Part shown: piece after piece, positions 51,776 to 60,476 of the stretch | Position numbering within the stretch: the stretch's first letter is position 1 | Layout: every line of letters starts with the position of its first letter | Assembly (NCBI GenBank): GCA_004297445.1 | Contig: SCUK01000071.1 | Span: forward strand, 49,275-113,274 | Direction: 5' to 3' | DNA: 64,000 nt | Source of the DNA: Anaerolineae bacterium | GTDB taxonomy: Bacteria > Chloroflexota > Anaerolineae > Anaerolineales > UBA11579 | Notes under the pieces: model-generated | What the model saw: only the letters and a program-made list of their open reading frames with translations | What the model was told of the DNA's origin: nothing | Database searches by the model: none | Made by a program: the position numbers and the translations under genes

Positions 51776-53082
51776 AGGTCAACAAAGTAGGCGCTCGCGG
51801 CCCGGTCGAGCAGGTCGCGGTCCATGGTGGCCTGCACTCCGAGATACGAAGAAACATCCAGAATCTGGTCACAGATGTCGCGGGGGTGCGAGGCACGCAG
51901 TTTACGGTTGTGCTTGATGTACCATTCCTGCAACAGGTAAGCGAGGCCCTGGTCGCTGTATTGCACCTGTTTTGACTGGGCCACCCGCTTGAAGATTTCG
52001 CGGAATTCCTCGTAGGTGGGGTCGGAGATTTCTATCTTATGGCGCAGGCGGCGCAGGAAGGCTTCGTCCACCAGGTCTTTGGGCGGCAGGTTGGTGGAGA
52101 AGATGACCAGCACATCAAACGGCACTTCGATTTTGCGTCCGGTGTGCAGGGTCAGGAAGTCCACGCGGTTTTCGAGCGGCACAATCCAGCGGTTGAGCAG
52201 GTCGCGCGGGCGCACCTGCTGGCGGCCGAAGTCGTCGATGAGCAGGATGCCGCCGGTGGCCTTGACCTGGAAGGGGGCTTCGTAGAATTTGTTGGTGTCG
52301 TCGAACACCAGGTCGAGGCCTTCGAGGGTAAGCTCACCGCCGACAATGATGAAGGGCCGTTTGATGCGCACCCAGCGCGGGTCGCGGCGGGCGCCGGCGC
52401 GCAGGCTGCCGGTGCCGGAGCCGGTGGAGTCCTCATCGGCGGCGCGGTCATGGTTCACATCGTCGTACAGTTTGACCACCTGGCCGTCGATGTAAATCGA
52501 GAAGGGAATGTACATCGTGTCGGCGCCCATCAACTGGCCGATGGCGCGGGCGATGGAGGTTTTGCCGTTGCCGGGCGGGCCGTACATGAACAGGGACGTG
52601 CCGGAATTGACCGCCGGGCCAATCTGGTGAAAAGTTTTCTGGTTGAGGATGATATCGTTGAGCGCCTGGCGCATGACGCGCGCGGTGACAGTGGCGCGGC
52701 TGCGGCCCTGCTTGTGCATGGCACGGATGTAGACATCCATTGGCACGGGGGCCGGGCCGGCATACTGGCTGCGGTCCAGCGCTTCGCGGGCACGGTCAAT
52801 GCCGGCGCTGGTGATGGCGTAGGTGTAAGCGCCTTCTCCGAGGCCGCCGGCCTGCGAGGAGCGGACTTCCACCAGTTTGTCGCGCTTGAGCGACTCCATG
52901 ATGGCATCCACCACGCCGGCAAAGGGCAGGGCGATCTCCTCTGCGATTTTGAAGCCGCTGAGGTAGCCGCCAAAGTACAGAATTTTCAGCGCGAGGTCCT
53001 GCAGCCACAGGATGGAGATGCCGGTGTCTTCGACTTTGGTGATGGGTCCGGGCACGAAACCCGAGCTGGATTGTCCGGTCAT
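51772..53082 (-). CDS. AAA-type ATPase with N-terminal winged helix
   Basis: 436 residues from the ATG at 53082, chosen for the strong GGAGGAG 5 nt upstream; a longer frame to 53127 lacks one. The N-terminal 100 residues look like a winged helix. The ATPase core has Walker A GPPGNGKT (168-175), Walker B GILLIDDFGRQ, sensor VIFSTNLPP and an arginine-finger region FLRRLRHKI. MoxR- or 'ATPase with chaperone activity'-like. The promoter TATAAT is at 53165-53170 (minus). First gene of the operon with GDPD and GH3. Confidence 0.88.
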   Translation of the reverse strand: MTGQSSSGFVPGPITKVEDTGISILWLQDLALKILYFGGYLSGFKIAEEIALPFAGVVDAIMESLKRDKLVEVRSSQAGGLGEGAYTYAITSAGIDRAREALDRSQYAGPAPVPMDVYIRAMHKQGRSRATVTARVMRQALNDIILNQKTFHQIGPAVNSGTSLFMYGPPGNGKTSIARAIGQLMGADTMYIPFSIYIDGQVVKLYDDVNHDRAADEDSTGSGTGSLRAGARRDPRWVRIKRPFIIVGGELTLEGLDLVFDDTNKFYEAPFQVKATGGILLIDDFGRQQVRPRDLLNRWIVPLENRVDFLTLHTGRKIEVPFDVLVIFSTNLPPKDLVDEAFLRRLRHKIEISDPTYEEFREIFKRVAQSKQVQYSDQGLAYLLQEWYIKHNRKLRASHPRDICDQILDVSSYLGVQATMDRDLLDRAASAYFVDL

Positions 53083-53260
53083 GCCGCTCCTCCTGACTCC
53101 GCGCCGGAGCGGGAGCCTGTTCTCCAACCTTCCTGAACTGCCGTACCTGCCGGAAGGTTAAAGAATTATAGCATGCTGACCTTTTAACGGCCTGCCGGGC
53201 GATGGCAGGTGATTTTGCGGGTGAATTAGGCGGTGAGATGGGCCATACAGCCCTGCATGC

Positions 53261-53266
53261 TATAAT
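53261..53266 (+). promoter_or_regulatory. -10 box of the GT2 gene (leaderless spacing)
   Basis: TATAAT ends 7 nt before the ATG at 53274. The preceding GCATGC is shared with the divergent AAA-ATPase promoter (TATAAT at 53165-53170, minus strand). Confidence 0.6.
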
Positions 53267-53273
53267 CCGCCGC

Positions 53274-53957
53274 ATGAAACTTTCGGTCATCATGCCGGTG
53301 TACAACGAAAAAGATACCATCCAGGAAATCGTGCATCGCGTGATGGAGGTTGGCCTCGCCAGCGAAATCCTCATCGTGGATGACGGCTCGAAGGACGGGA
53401 CGCGCGACCTGCTGAAAGCCATCGGGGAACTACCCGGTGTGCGGGTCATCCTGCATGAGAAGAACCAGGGCAAGGGCGCGGCGGTGCGCACCGGCATCCA
53501 GGCGGCCACCGGCGACATCCTGCTGATTCAGGACGCCGACCTTGAGTACGACCCGCGCGAGTACCCGAATCTGTTGAAACCGCTGGAGGAAAACCTGGCC
53601 GACGTGGTGTACGGCTCACGTTTTCTGGGCGCGGCGCGGCGGCCCATCCTGTTCTGGAACATGGTGGCCAACAAAATCCTCACATTTATCACCAACATCC
53701 TGTACAACAACATCCTCACCGACATGGAGACCGGTTACAAGGTCTTCCGGCGCTCGGTGGTGCAGGACATGACGATTCACGCCAAACGCTTCGACTTTGA
53801 GCCGGAGTTCACCGCCAAACTGCTCAAACGCAAGGTGCGCATCTATGAAGTGCCCATCGTCTTCAATCCGCGCGACTACACCGAAGGCAAAAAAATCGGG
53901 GTGTGGGATGGCGTGGAAGCGCTATGGACGCTGATTAAGTACCGCTTCGTGGATTAG
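53274..53957 (+). CDS. Family 2 glycosyltransferase (dolichyl-phosphate-mannose-synthase type)
   Basis: 227 residues from the ATG at 53274; upstream in-frame codons precede the -10 box. GT-A fold: LSVIMPVYNEKDTI, IVDDGSKDGT, and the metal motif QDADLEYDP. The DPM1-like arrangement LFWNMVANKILTFITNILYNN and TGYKVFRR suggests transfer of a sugar to a polyprenyl phosphate, the donor type used by the family-39 enzymes in this window. It is followed after 10 nt by uppP in the same direction. Confidence 0.92.
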   Translation: MKLSVIMPVYNEKDTIQEIVHRVMEVGLASEILIVDDGSKDGTRDLLKAIGELPGVRVILHEKNQGKGAAVRTGIQAATGDILLIQDADLEYDPREYPNLLKPLEENLADVVYGSRFLGAARRPILFWNMVANKILTFITNILYNNILTDMETGYKVFRRSVVQDMTIHAKRFDFEPEFTAKLLKRKVRIYEVPIVFNPRDYTEGKKIGVWDGVEALWTLIKYRFVD

Positions 53958-53967
53958 TTCCCCGCCA

Positions 53968-54783
53968 ATGAACGTCCTGCAAGCTATCCTCCTCGGTATC
54001 GTCCAGGGACTCACCGAATTTCTACCCGTCTCAAGTTCCGGCCACCTGGCGCTCGCCAGCCTGTTGCTGGGCATTGAGCTGCCCGCCGACGAAGGGTTGA
54101 TCTTCTACACCATCATCCAATTCGGCACGCTGCTGGCGGTCATTGGCTATTTCTGGAATGACATCTGGACTATCACCCGCGTCACACTGGCGAGCCTGTG
54201 GCGGCCGGGCACCTGGGCCAAGCCCGAGGTGCGGCTGGGGGTGTTCCTGGCGCTGGCCACAATCCCCGCGGGGCTGGCGGCGTTGCTGCTCAAAGACCTG
54301 GTGGCGGCGGCGTTTGCCAGCAGCCGCGCCGTGGCAGTCTTCATGCTCATCACCGCGGCGCTGATGGCGCTGGCCGAGCGCGCCGGCACACGGGCGCGGG
54401 GTCTGGCGGCGCTCACCTGGCTGGATGCGCTGGTCATCGGGTTGTTCCAGGCGCTGGCACTGTTTCCCGGCCTGTCGCGCTCGGGCGCGACCATCAGCGG
54501 CGGGTTGCTGCGTGGGCTGGACCGCCCGGCGGCGGCGCGTTTCTCCTTCCTGATGTCGATTCCCATTATGCTGGCCGCCACAATCTACGAGGCGCTGGGG
54601 ATTTCAGACCTGTCCCAACCGGATGCCTTCCTCCTGCCCCTGCTGGTGGGCACACTGGCCGCGGCGGTGGTGGGCTATCTGTCGATTCGCTGGTTGATGG
54701 GGTTTCTCACTCGCCATTCGACGCGCGGTTTTTCGATTTATCTGGTCATCGTCGGGTTGCTGGTCTTCGCGTTAATGCCTTAA
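53968..54783 (+). CDS. uppP: Undecaprenyl-diphosphatase
   Basis: 271 residues, eight or so helices. It dephosphorylates undecaprenyl diphosphate to recycle the lipid carrier of cell-wall synthesis. Signatures GLTEFLPVSSSGHL near the N-terminus and PGLSRSGATISGGL in the middle carry the catalytic Glu, Ser and Arg. Probably co-transcribed with the upstream GT2 gene, which would use the same lipid carrier. Its stop overlaps the convergent deacetylase stop by 4 nt. Confidence 0.96.
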   Translation: MNVLQAILLGIVQGLTEFLPVSSSGHLALASLLLGIELPADEGLIFYTIIQFGTLLAVIGYFWNDIWTITRVTLASLWRPGTWAKPEVRLGVFLALATIPAGLAALLLKDLVAAAFASSRAVAVFMLITAALMALAERAGTRARGLAALTWLDALVIGLFQALALFPGLSRSGATISGGLLRGLDRPAAARFSFLMSIPIMLAATIYEALGISDLSQPDAFLLPLLVGTLAAAVVGYLSIRWLMGFLTRHSTRGFSIYLVIVGLLVFALMP

Positions 54784-55685
54784 TTCCCACCTACGCCAAA
54801 TGTGCCATCCAACAGGTCAAGGGTGAGGTCCTGGTCGTCATTGTCCGGCGGGATGCGCCCCAACTGGAACGGCGGCTGACCGCCAAACGCCTGGCCGCCG
54901 GAAATGCCGATGTGAAAGACATAGTCCGCGCCGATTTCAAGCACGCGCGGATCGCCCAGCCCATCCCCGAACGGCAGGATGAGCGTGACCGGGCATAGTC
55001 CCAACCCCCTGCAAATGACGCGGTACGAGCCTTGAATCTCATCCACCAGCGATTCCTCTGAGAGGGCGGAGAACTGGAGGTGATTGGCGCTGTGGCTGGC
55101 GATTTCAAAGCCGGCGGCGGACCACTCGCGGTAGGTCTCCCAGATGGCGTCCCGCGTGACGTCGTGCGCGACGACTGCCAGCACCAGCGGCAGGTCGCGC
55201 GCCTGGAAGGCGGCAATGATGTCATAGAATTCCTGCCGGTTCCAGCGCGTGTTCAAATCATCCAGCGAGACGATGATGGCATTCTCCGGTGGGCATTCGC
55301 CGCGCTCCAGCCCGGCCAGCACGTCGCGGTAGGTCATCGCCTCGTAGCCGCGGGCGAGGATGGCATCCGCCAGGTCCGCGGCGCGCTCGCCGCCAAACGC
55401 AGAGTGCAGCATGAGGGAGCGCGGCGTAGCGCAGGTGAGGCCGCGCTCGGCCAGGGTGAGGGTGGGCTGCGGCGATGGCGTGGCCACAGGCAGCGGCGGG
55501 CTGAGCGCGAGATCAAGGGTGGCGCTGAATTCCGGGATGAGGGTGGCCAGCACCGCGGACGGAACGGCCGCCGGCAGCGCGGCAGGCACGGCGGGTGGCG
55601 CGGCGCAGGCCGCCAGCACAATGACCAGCGCGACGGCCCATGCCGCCGGGTTCTTCCTGAAAAGGGATGTTCTTCTGTGAGTCAT
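54780..55685 (-). CDS. Polysaccharide deacetylase-like lipoprotein
   Basis: 301 residues from the ATG at 55685; longer frames read into the divergent gene. Lipobox LAAC (MTHRRTSLF ... VLAACAAPP) and a Pro/Ala-rich linker lead to a NodB-like domain with IIVSLDD (metal Asp pair), HDVTRD and SHSANHL (metal His pair), then LILPFGDGLGDPR and a C-terminal strand. It would deacetylate cell-surface glycans. It converges on uppP and diverges from the gene at 55750. Confidence 0.85.
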   Translation of the reverse strand: MTHRRTSLFRKNPAAWAVALVIVLAACAAPPAVPAALPAAVPSAVLATLIPEFSATLDLALSPPLPVATPSPQPTLTLAERGLTCATPRSLMLHSAFGGERAADLADAILARGYEAMTYRDVLAGLERGECPPENAIIVSLDDLNTRWNRQEFYDIIAAFQARDLPLVLAVVAHDVTRDAIWETYREWSAAGFEIASHSANHLQFSALSEESLVDEIQGSYRVICRGLGLCPVTLILPFGDGLGDPRVLEIGADYVFHIGISGGQAFGGQPPFQLGRIPPDNDDQDLTLDLLDGTFGVGGN

Positions 55686-55749
55686 CGGGTGGGCTGTTGC
55701 GCGCCGGCCAATCGGGCACGCGGCGGCCATTATAATCTCGGCAGCCCAT

Positions 55750-56469
55750 ATGCGCCCCCTGCCGATTCTCCTAGTGACTTGTATGCTGCTGGCTGCCTGT
55801 GCGGGCGGCCCGGCCACGGTTGCAGCGCCGGACCCGCTGCGCGTGGCGCGCACGCCGGCGCTGCAACCGCTCAACCCGGCGCTCAAAGCATGCGCCGCCG
55901 AGGCGGGCGTGTTGCTCGCCATCCATGACCGCCTGCCGGGGCAGTTCGCCGACAGCGACGCCGACCTGTTCATCCATTGGGGCGAGCGCGCCGACCTGCC
56001 CGCCTCCGTTTACCCGCTGGCCGAAGAAAGCCTGGTGGTGGTGCTGTCGCGCGACAACCCGGTGCGGCGGCTGACGGCGGCGGAAGCGCAGTCCATCTTC
56101 ACCGGACGCGCCCGCAACTGGACCGAGTTCGGCGGCGACGACCTGGCTATCCAGCCGTGGGCGCTGGCGGACGGCAGCGATGCGCAGGCGGTCTTTGAAG
56201 ATTTCCTGGTGGGTAATGGCCTGCTGGCCGCCGAGACACGCCTGGCGGCCACGCTGGCGCGCATGCTGGCCGAAGTGGACGCCGACCCGGCGGCGATTGC
56301 GGCCGTCCCCGCGGCGTGGGTCACGCCGGATGTGCGCGCCATCGCTCTGGGAGACAGCCGGCCGATTCTGGTATTTTCAGATGAAGAGCCTGGTGGCGAT
56401 GCCGCTGCGTTGCTGGCCTGCCTGCAGGGAGAAACCGGGCAGGTGTTGCTGGGAGAAATCTACCCCTGA
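55750..56469 (+). CDS. PstS-like substrate-binding lipoprotein
   Basis: 239 residues. Lipobox LLAAC (Cys17). The segment LTAAEAQSIFTGRARNW is the typical motif of the PstS/phosphate-binding fold; PLAEESLVVVLSRDNP precedes it. It is shorter than typical PstS and no permease or ATPase gene is linked, so it may be a sensor or an orphan binding protein; the ligand is uncertain. TATAAT (55731-55736) ends 13 nt before the ATG. Confidence 0.7.
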   Translation: MRPLPILLVTCMLLAACAGGPATVAAPDPLRVARTPALQPLNPALKACAAEAGVLLAIHDRLPGQFADSDADLFIHWGERADLPASVYPLAEESLVVVLSRDNPVRRLTAAEAQSIFTGRARNWTEFGGDDLAIQPWALADGSDAQAVFEDFLVGNGLLAAETRLAATLARMLAEVDADPAAIAAVPAAWVTPDVRAIALGDSRPILVFSDEEPGGDAAALLACLQGETGQVLLGEIYP

Positions 56470-56813
56470 CCCTGTTCACTTTCGCCACTGCGATAAAAGC
56501 GTACTTCGGCTTTTTCCAGTGTCGCCATGCCATCATTGATATGCGGCTCCACCAGAGCCAGGTAGGCGTTGAGCCGGTTGGCGGTATCTACAATCTCCAC
56601 AATGATTGGCAGGTCCTGCGAGAGCCGCAGGATTTTGGAGGAGTGGATCCGGCTGCGCGAGCCAAAGCCCATCATGCCCCGCAGCACGGTTGCACCGGCC
56701 AGTTCCTGGCGTTTGGCAACGTGTACCAGCCATTCGTAGAGCGGCTGGCCTTCGGTCTTGTCGCTTTCACCAATGAAGATTCGCAGCAGATACGCTTCGT
56801 TAAGCAGTTCCAT
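56460..56813 (-). CDS. DUF190 family protein
   Basis: 117 residues, a small alpha/beta protein: LLRIFIGESDKTEGQPLYEWLVHVAKR, GATVLRGMMGFGSRSRIH, LPIIVEIVD. DUF190 has a GlnB-like ferredoxin fold and is repeatedly found beside fluoride channels, so a role in fluoride resistance or its control is likely but unproven. It starts 3 nt after the crcB stop. Its stop overlaps the convergent gene by 10 nt. Confidence 0.92.
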   Translation of the reverse strand: MELLNEAYLLRIFIGESDKTEGQPLYEWLVHVAKRQELAGATVLRGMMGFGSRSRIHSSKILRLSQDLPIIVEIVDTANRLNAYLALVEPHINDGMATLEKAEVRFYRSGESEQGQG

Positions 56814-56816
56814 GTT

Positions 56817-57200
56817 TTATCTCCATACAAAAGACGCCGCCAGGTGGCCCAGCCACACCAGCCCCAGCCCGACGACATTGTTCAGCAGGACATTGGCCAG
56901 CGCGGGGCCATTTTGCCCGGCGCGCAGCAGATAGAAGGTCTCCAGACCGTAGGATGAAAAGGTAGTAAAGGCGCCCAGCACCCCGAGGAAGAGAAGCGAA
57001 CGACCTTCCGGAGAGAGCGCTGAGCGGGCATCCACCAGATAGGCCAGCATGCCAATCACCAGACAGCCCAACAGGTTGACCACCAGCGTGCCGTAAGGGA
57101 AGCTGGCGCTGCGGGTGGCCTGTTGCGCTAACCCGCTCAGCGCATAGCGCAGGATAGCCCCTGCAAATCCCCCCATTCCAATCAAGAGAAGCGTTCGCAT
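56817..57200 (-). CDS. crcB: Fluoride channel CrcB/Fluc
   Basis: 127 residues from the ATG at 57200, chosen for GGAGG 4 nt upstream; an upstream in-frame start at 57233 falls inside the riboswitch. Four transmembrane helices. Motifs GGFAGAILRY, GTLVVNLLGC and GAFTTFSSYGLE are the channel signatures. It exports fluoride as a dual-topology dimer. It is controlled by the fluoride riboswitch directly upstream and followed by DUF190. Confidence 0.96.
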   Translation of the reverse strand: MRTLLLIGMGGFAGAILRYALSGLAQQATRSASFPYGTLVVNLLGCLVIGMLAYLVDARSALSPEGRSLLFLGVLGAFTTFSSYGLETFYLLRAGQNGPALANVLLNNVVGLGLVWLGHLAASFVWR

Positions 57201-57290
57201 ACTGCCTCCAAAGGAGAGAGTGTCAGACGTCATCAGCCGGAGGCAGTTTGGCGGACGAGTTCAGTCCACCGGGCGGACGCCATCGCCGCG
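57201..57290 (-). promoter_or_regulatory. Fluoride (crcB motif) riboswitch
   Basis: On the minus strand the conserved core GGCGATGGCG (57278-57287) and GGCTGATGACGTCTGAC (about 57222-57238) are present in the right order just before crcB. An expression platform is visible: GGAGGCAGT holding the ribosome site (57201-57209) is exactly complementary over 9 bp to ACTGCCTCC within the aptamer (57239-57247), so ligand binding could free the start. TATAAT (57297-57302, minus) is the promoter. Confidence 0.9.
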
Positions 57291-57352
57291 CGGGAGATTA
57301 TACACAACCGCTGTTGTCATTGGCACAATCCAAAGTCAGCAATCTCTCTCCC

Positions 57353-58300
57353 TCACTCCCCCACCCGTATCCGCGGGTTCAACGCCGCGTAGAGCAGGTC
57401 GGCGGCGAGGTTGGCAAGGGCAAAGGCCACCACCGACAGCATGACGATGGCCTGCAAGACAGGTAGGTCGCGCCGGTCGATGGCGAACACCAGCAGGCGG
57501 CCGAGGCCGGGGTAGTTGAACACGTTTTCAATCACCACCAGCCCGCTCACCAGCCAGCCCGCGGATATGGCGACAACGGTGATGGTGGGCAGTAGCGCGT
57601 TGCGCAGCACATGTTTCACAAGCACCGTCAGGCGCGGCAGTCCCTTCAACTCGGCGGTGCGCACGTAGTTCTGTTTCAATTCCTCCACCACCCCGGCGCG
57701 CGTCAGCCGGGCGATGTACGCCAGCAGCACCAGCGTGGCGGTGAGCGCCGGCAGGGCGAGCGCGGGCAGCGCTTCCCGGAACGGCGTACCCACCGCAATC
57801 GACGAGGAGGCCGGCAGCCCGGGCACGCGGAACGCCACCAGTTCAATCAGCAGGATGCCGGTGACGAATTCCGGCAGGCCGACCACCGCCAGCGAACCTA
57901 GCGAAATGAGATTGTCCAACCAGTTGCCGCGGTTGACCGCTGCCAGCACCCCCAGCGCGACGGCCAGCGGCACGGCGACGGCAAACGTGATGCCCGCCAG
58001 CATCAGCGACATACGCAGGCGTTCCAGCACCAGCGGGCGGATGGGCACGCCGCTCGCGTAGGAATCGCCCCAGTCGCCGCGGGCGAAGTCTGCCAGCCAG
58101 CGCAGGTAACGGACCGGCGCCGGGTCGTCGAGTCGCAGGTCGAGGCGGCACGCCGCCACGCGGGCTGCTCCGGCTTCGCGGCCGAGGATGACGCGGCACA
58201 CATCGCCGGGCAGCACCTGGGCGATGACGAACACCAGCAGCGAGGTGACGACCACGGTGAGCAGCAGAAACCCGAGGCGGGGCAGGGTATAGGTCAGCAT
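57353..58300 (-). CDS. ABC transporter permease, dipeptide/nickel type (DppB-like)
   Basis: 315 residues from the ATG at 58300. Six transmembrane helices. The N-terminal LPRLGFLLLTVVVTSLLVFV and the cytoplasmic EAA-like loop YVRTAELKGLPRLTVLVKHVLRNAL match the DppB/OppB family. It is the last gene of the ABC operon, separated from the ATPase gene by 96 nt that contain a hairpin repeat. Confidence 0.93.
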   Translation of the reverse strand: MLTYTLPRLGFLLLTVVVTSLLVFVIAQVLPGDVCRVILGREAGAARVAACRLDLRLDDPAPVRYLRWLADFARGDWGDSYASGVPIRPLVLERLRMSLMLAGITFAVAVPLAVALGVLAAVNRGNWLDNLISLGSLAVVGLPEFVTGILLIELVAFRVPGLPASSSIAVGTPFREALPALALPALTATLVLLAYIARLTRAGVVEELKQNYVRTAELKGLPRLTVLVKHVLRNALLPTITVVAISAGWLVSGLVVIENVFNYPGLGRLLVFAIDRRDLPVLQAIVMLSVVAFALANLAADLLYAALNPRIRVGE

Positions 58301-58302
58301 GT

Positions 58303-58370
58303 CCTCACCCCCGCCTCGCTTCGCTCGACTCCCCCTCTCCACGAATGTGGAGAGAGGGCCAGGGGTGAGG
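58303..58370. repeat. Nested hairpin repeat inside the ABC operon
   Basis: Outer arms CCTCACCCC (58303-58311) and GGGGTGAGG (58362-58370); inner hairpin CTCTCCAC-GAAT-GTGGAGAG (58335-58354). It sits between the ATPase and DppB-like genes and may set their relative expression. Confidence 0.65.
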
Positions 58371-58396
58371 CATGGTCAAAACCAATTCTCTATACA

Positions 58397-60472
58397 TCAC
58401 TCTTCCCATTTTTCACCTCCCCCCGCCTGTTCCGCGGCCAGTTCGCTCAGCGGGATGTGACAGAAAATCCGCTTGCCGTCTGTGCCGGTCTGCCACGGCG
58501 GCGTCTCGGTTTCGCACACCGCCCCGATCTTACGCGGGCAGCGGGTGTGGAAGGGGCAACCGGAGGGAACGTTCACGGCGCTGGGCACCTCGCCCTCCAG
58601 CCGGATGGCGGATTGGATTGCGGCCGGGTCTGGCACGGGTATGGCGGAGAGTAACGCCTCGGTGTAGGGGTGATGCGGCGGCCGGAACAGGGCGGCGGCC
58701 GGGCCGGTTTCCATCAGGCCGCCCAGATACATCACCGCCACTTCGTCGGAAAGGTAGGCCACCACGGCGATGTCGTGCGAAATAAACACTGTGGTCGAGT
58801 CGTGTTCGCGCTGCAGGTCATTAAGCAGGTTGAGGATGTTGGCCTGCACCGAGACGTCCAGCGACGAGACGGGTTCGTCGGCCACCAGCAGGTCGGGGTG
58901 GGCGGCAAAGGCGCGGGCAATGGCGACGCGCTGTTTTTCGCCGCCGCTCAACTGTGCCGGGCGGCGCGCGGCGTAGGTGCGCGGCAGGCGCACCGCTTCC
59001 AGCAGGTCAGGGGCGCGCTGACGGGCCTCGCCGCGGCCCAGGTTCAGCAGGGTCACCAGCGGGCGGCTCAGTGATTCGCCGACCGTCAAATACGGGTTCA
59101 GGGCTTCTTCAGGATTCTGGAACACCATCTGGAGTTGGGCAAGCACAGCGCGGCCGCGGTCGCTCAAGCGCGGCGGCAATCGAAGGCCCAGAAGATCAAT
59201 GTCGCCGCCGGTCCGGTCCACCAGGCCAACGATGGCGCGCGCCAGGCTGGTCTTGCCGCTGCCGCTCTCGCCGACGATGCCCAGCGTGCGGCCCTTGTTC
59301 ACGGACAGGCTCACGCCGCCCACGGCGTGTACCGCCTTCTTTGATTCACCGCGCAGGGCTTCAACCGCGGTGCGGCGCAGCGGATACTGCACGGTGACAT
59401 CGTCCAGGCGCAGCACGCTCTCGCCGGTCGCCAGCGGCAACGGGAGTGCGGCTTGCGGCGCGCGGGCGGCGCTTACGTCCCCGGCCAGGATTTCCGGCCA
59501 GCGATGGCAGCGAACGTGGCGGCCGGGCACGGGCTCGTCCAGCGCGGGGCGTTCCGAACGGCAGCGGTCCACGGCCAGCGGGCAGCGCGGCTCAAACACG
59601 CAGCCGGGGGGCAGCGCATCCAGCGGCGGGATGCGCCCCTCGATGCCGCTTAACCGCTGGCGGTCCTTGCGTTGGCCGGGGCGCGGCAGGCTATCCAGCA
59701 GGCCGCGGGTATACGGGTGCAGCGGCTGGCGGAACAGGTCGGCGGTGGGCGCGTCCTCCACCAGTTCGGAGGCGTACAACACCGCCACGCGTTCAGTGCG
59801 CCCGGCCACCACGCCCAGATTGTGGGTCACGTACAGCGCCGAAGCGCCGGCGGCGCGCGTCAGGCCGGCCACCAGGTCCAGCACGGCGGCTTCGGTAGTC
59901 ACGTCCAGCGCCGTGGTGGGTTCGTCCAGCACCAGCAGTTTGGGCCGGCCGGATAACGCCAGGGCGATGAGCACGCGCTGTTGCTGCCCGCCGCTTAACT
60001 GGTGTGGGTAGGAGCCGGCGGCGCGTTCGGGGTCCGGCAGCCGCACGGTGCGCAGCAGGTCCACAGCGCGCGCATTGCCTTCTTCCTCGTTCAGCCCTTC
60101 ATATAATCGCAGCCCCTCGGCCAGTTGCTCGCCGATGCGGAGGGCGGGGTTAAGTGCGGTGAACGGGTCCTGCGGCACGAGCGCCAGTTCGCGGCCCCAG
60201 AGATGGCGCAAATCAGCGCGGGAGTGCGCCAGCAGGTCGCGGCCATCGAAGGTGATGGCGCCGCCGGTGACCGCGCCTTCCGCCGGAAGGTACTGCATGA
60301 CGGCCAGCGCCAGCGTGGACTTGCCCGAGCCGCTTTCGCCGACCAATCCGTAGGTCTGGCCGCGCGCCACGCGCAGACTCACGCCGCGCAGCGCGTCCAG
60401 CGCCCGCCCGCCCGTCCGGTATGAGACGGTGAGATCGCGGATGTCGAGGAGGGGGTCGTTCAAGGGAGTCAC
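58397..60472 (-). CDS. Fused double ABC ATPase, oligopeptide/nickel type (DppD-DppF fusion)
   Basis: 691 residues. Two complete nucleotide-binding domains in one chain. Domain 1 (about 5-320): Walker A GESGSGKS, signature LSGGQQQR, Walker B LLVLDEPTTALD, and a C-terminal oligo_HPY Cys-region. Domain 2 (about 350-690): GESGSGKT, LSGGEKQR, LLVADEPVSSLD, with its own oligo_HPY tail (CPFHTRCPRKIG). The fusion replaces the usual pair of ATPase genes. It starts 4 nt after the DppC-like gene. Confidence 0.95.
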   Translation of the reverse strand: MTPLNDPLLDIRDLTVSYRTGGRALDALRGVSLRVARGQTYGLVGESGSGKSTLALAVMQYLPAEGAVTGGAITFDGRDLLAHSRADLRHLWGRELALVPQDPFTALNPALRIGEQLAEGLRLYEGLNEEEGNARAVDLLRTVRLPDPERAAGSYPHQLSGGQQQRVLIALALSGRPKLLVLDEPTTALDVTTEAAVLDLVAGLTRAAGASALYVTHNLGVVAGRTERVAVLYASELVEDAPTADLFRQPLHPYTRGLLDSLPRPGQRKDRQRLSGIEGRIPPLDALPPGCVFEPRCPLAVDRCRSERPALDEPVPGRHVRCHRWPEILAGDVSAARAPQAALPLPLATGESVLRLDDVTVQYPLRRTAVEALRGESKKAVHAVGGVSLSVNKGRTLGIVGESGSGKTSLARAIVGLVDRTGGDIDLLGLRLPPRLSDRGRAVLAQLQMVFQNPEEALNPYLTVGESLSRPLVTLLNLGRGEARQRAPDLLEAVRLPRTYAARRPAQLSGGEKQRVAIARAFAAHPDLLVADEPVSSLDVSVQANILNLLNDLQREHDSTTVFISHDIAVVAYLSDEVAVMYLGGLMETGPAAALFRPPHHPYTEALLSAIPVPDPAAIQSAIRLEGEVPSAVNVPSGCPFHTRCPRKIGAVCETETPPWQTGTDGKRIFCHIPLSELAAEQAGGGEKWEE

Positions 60473-60476
60473 TTCT

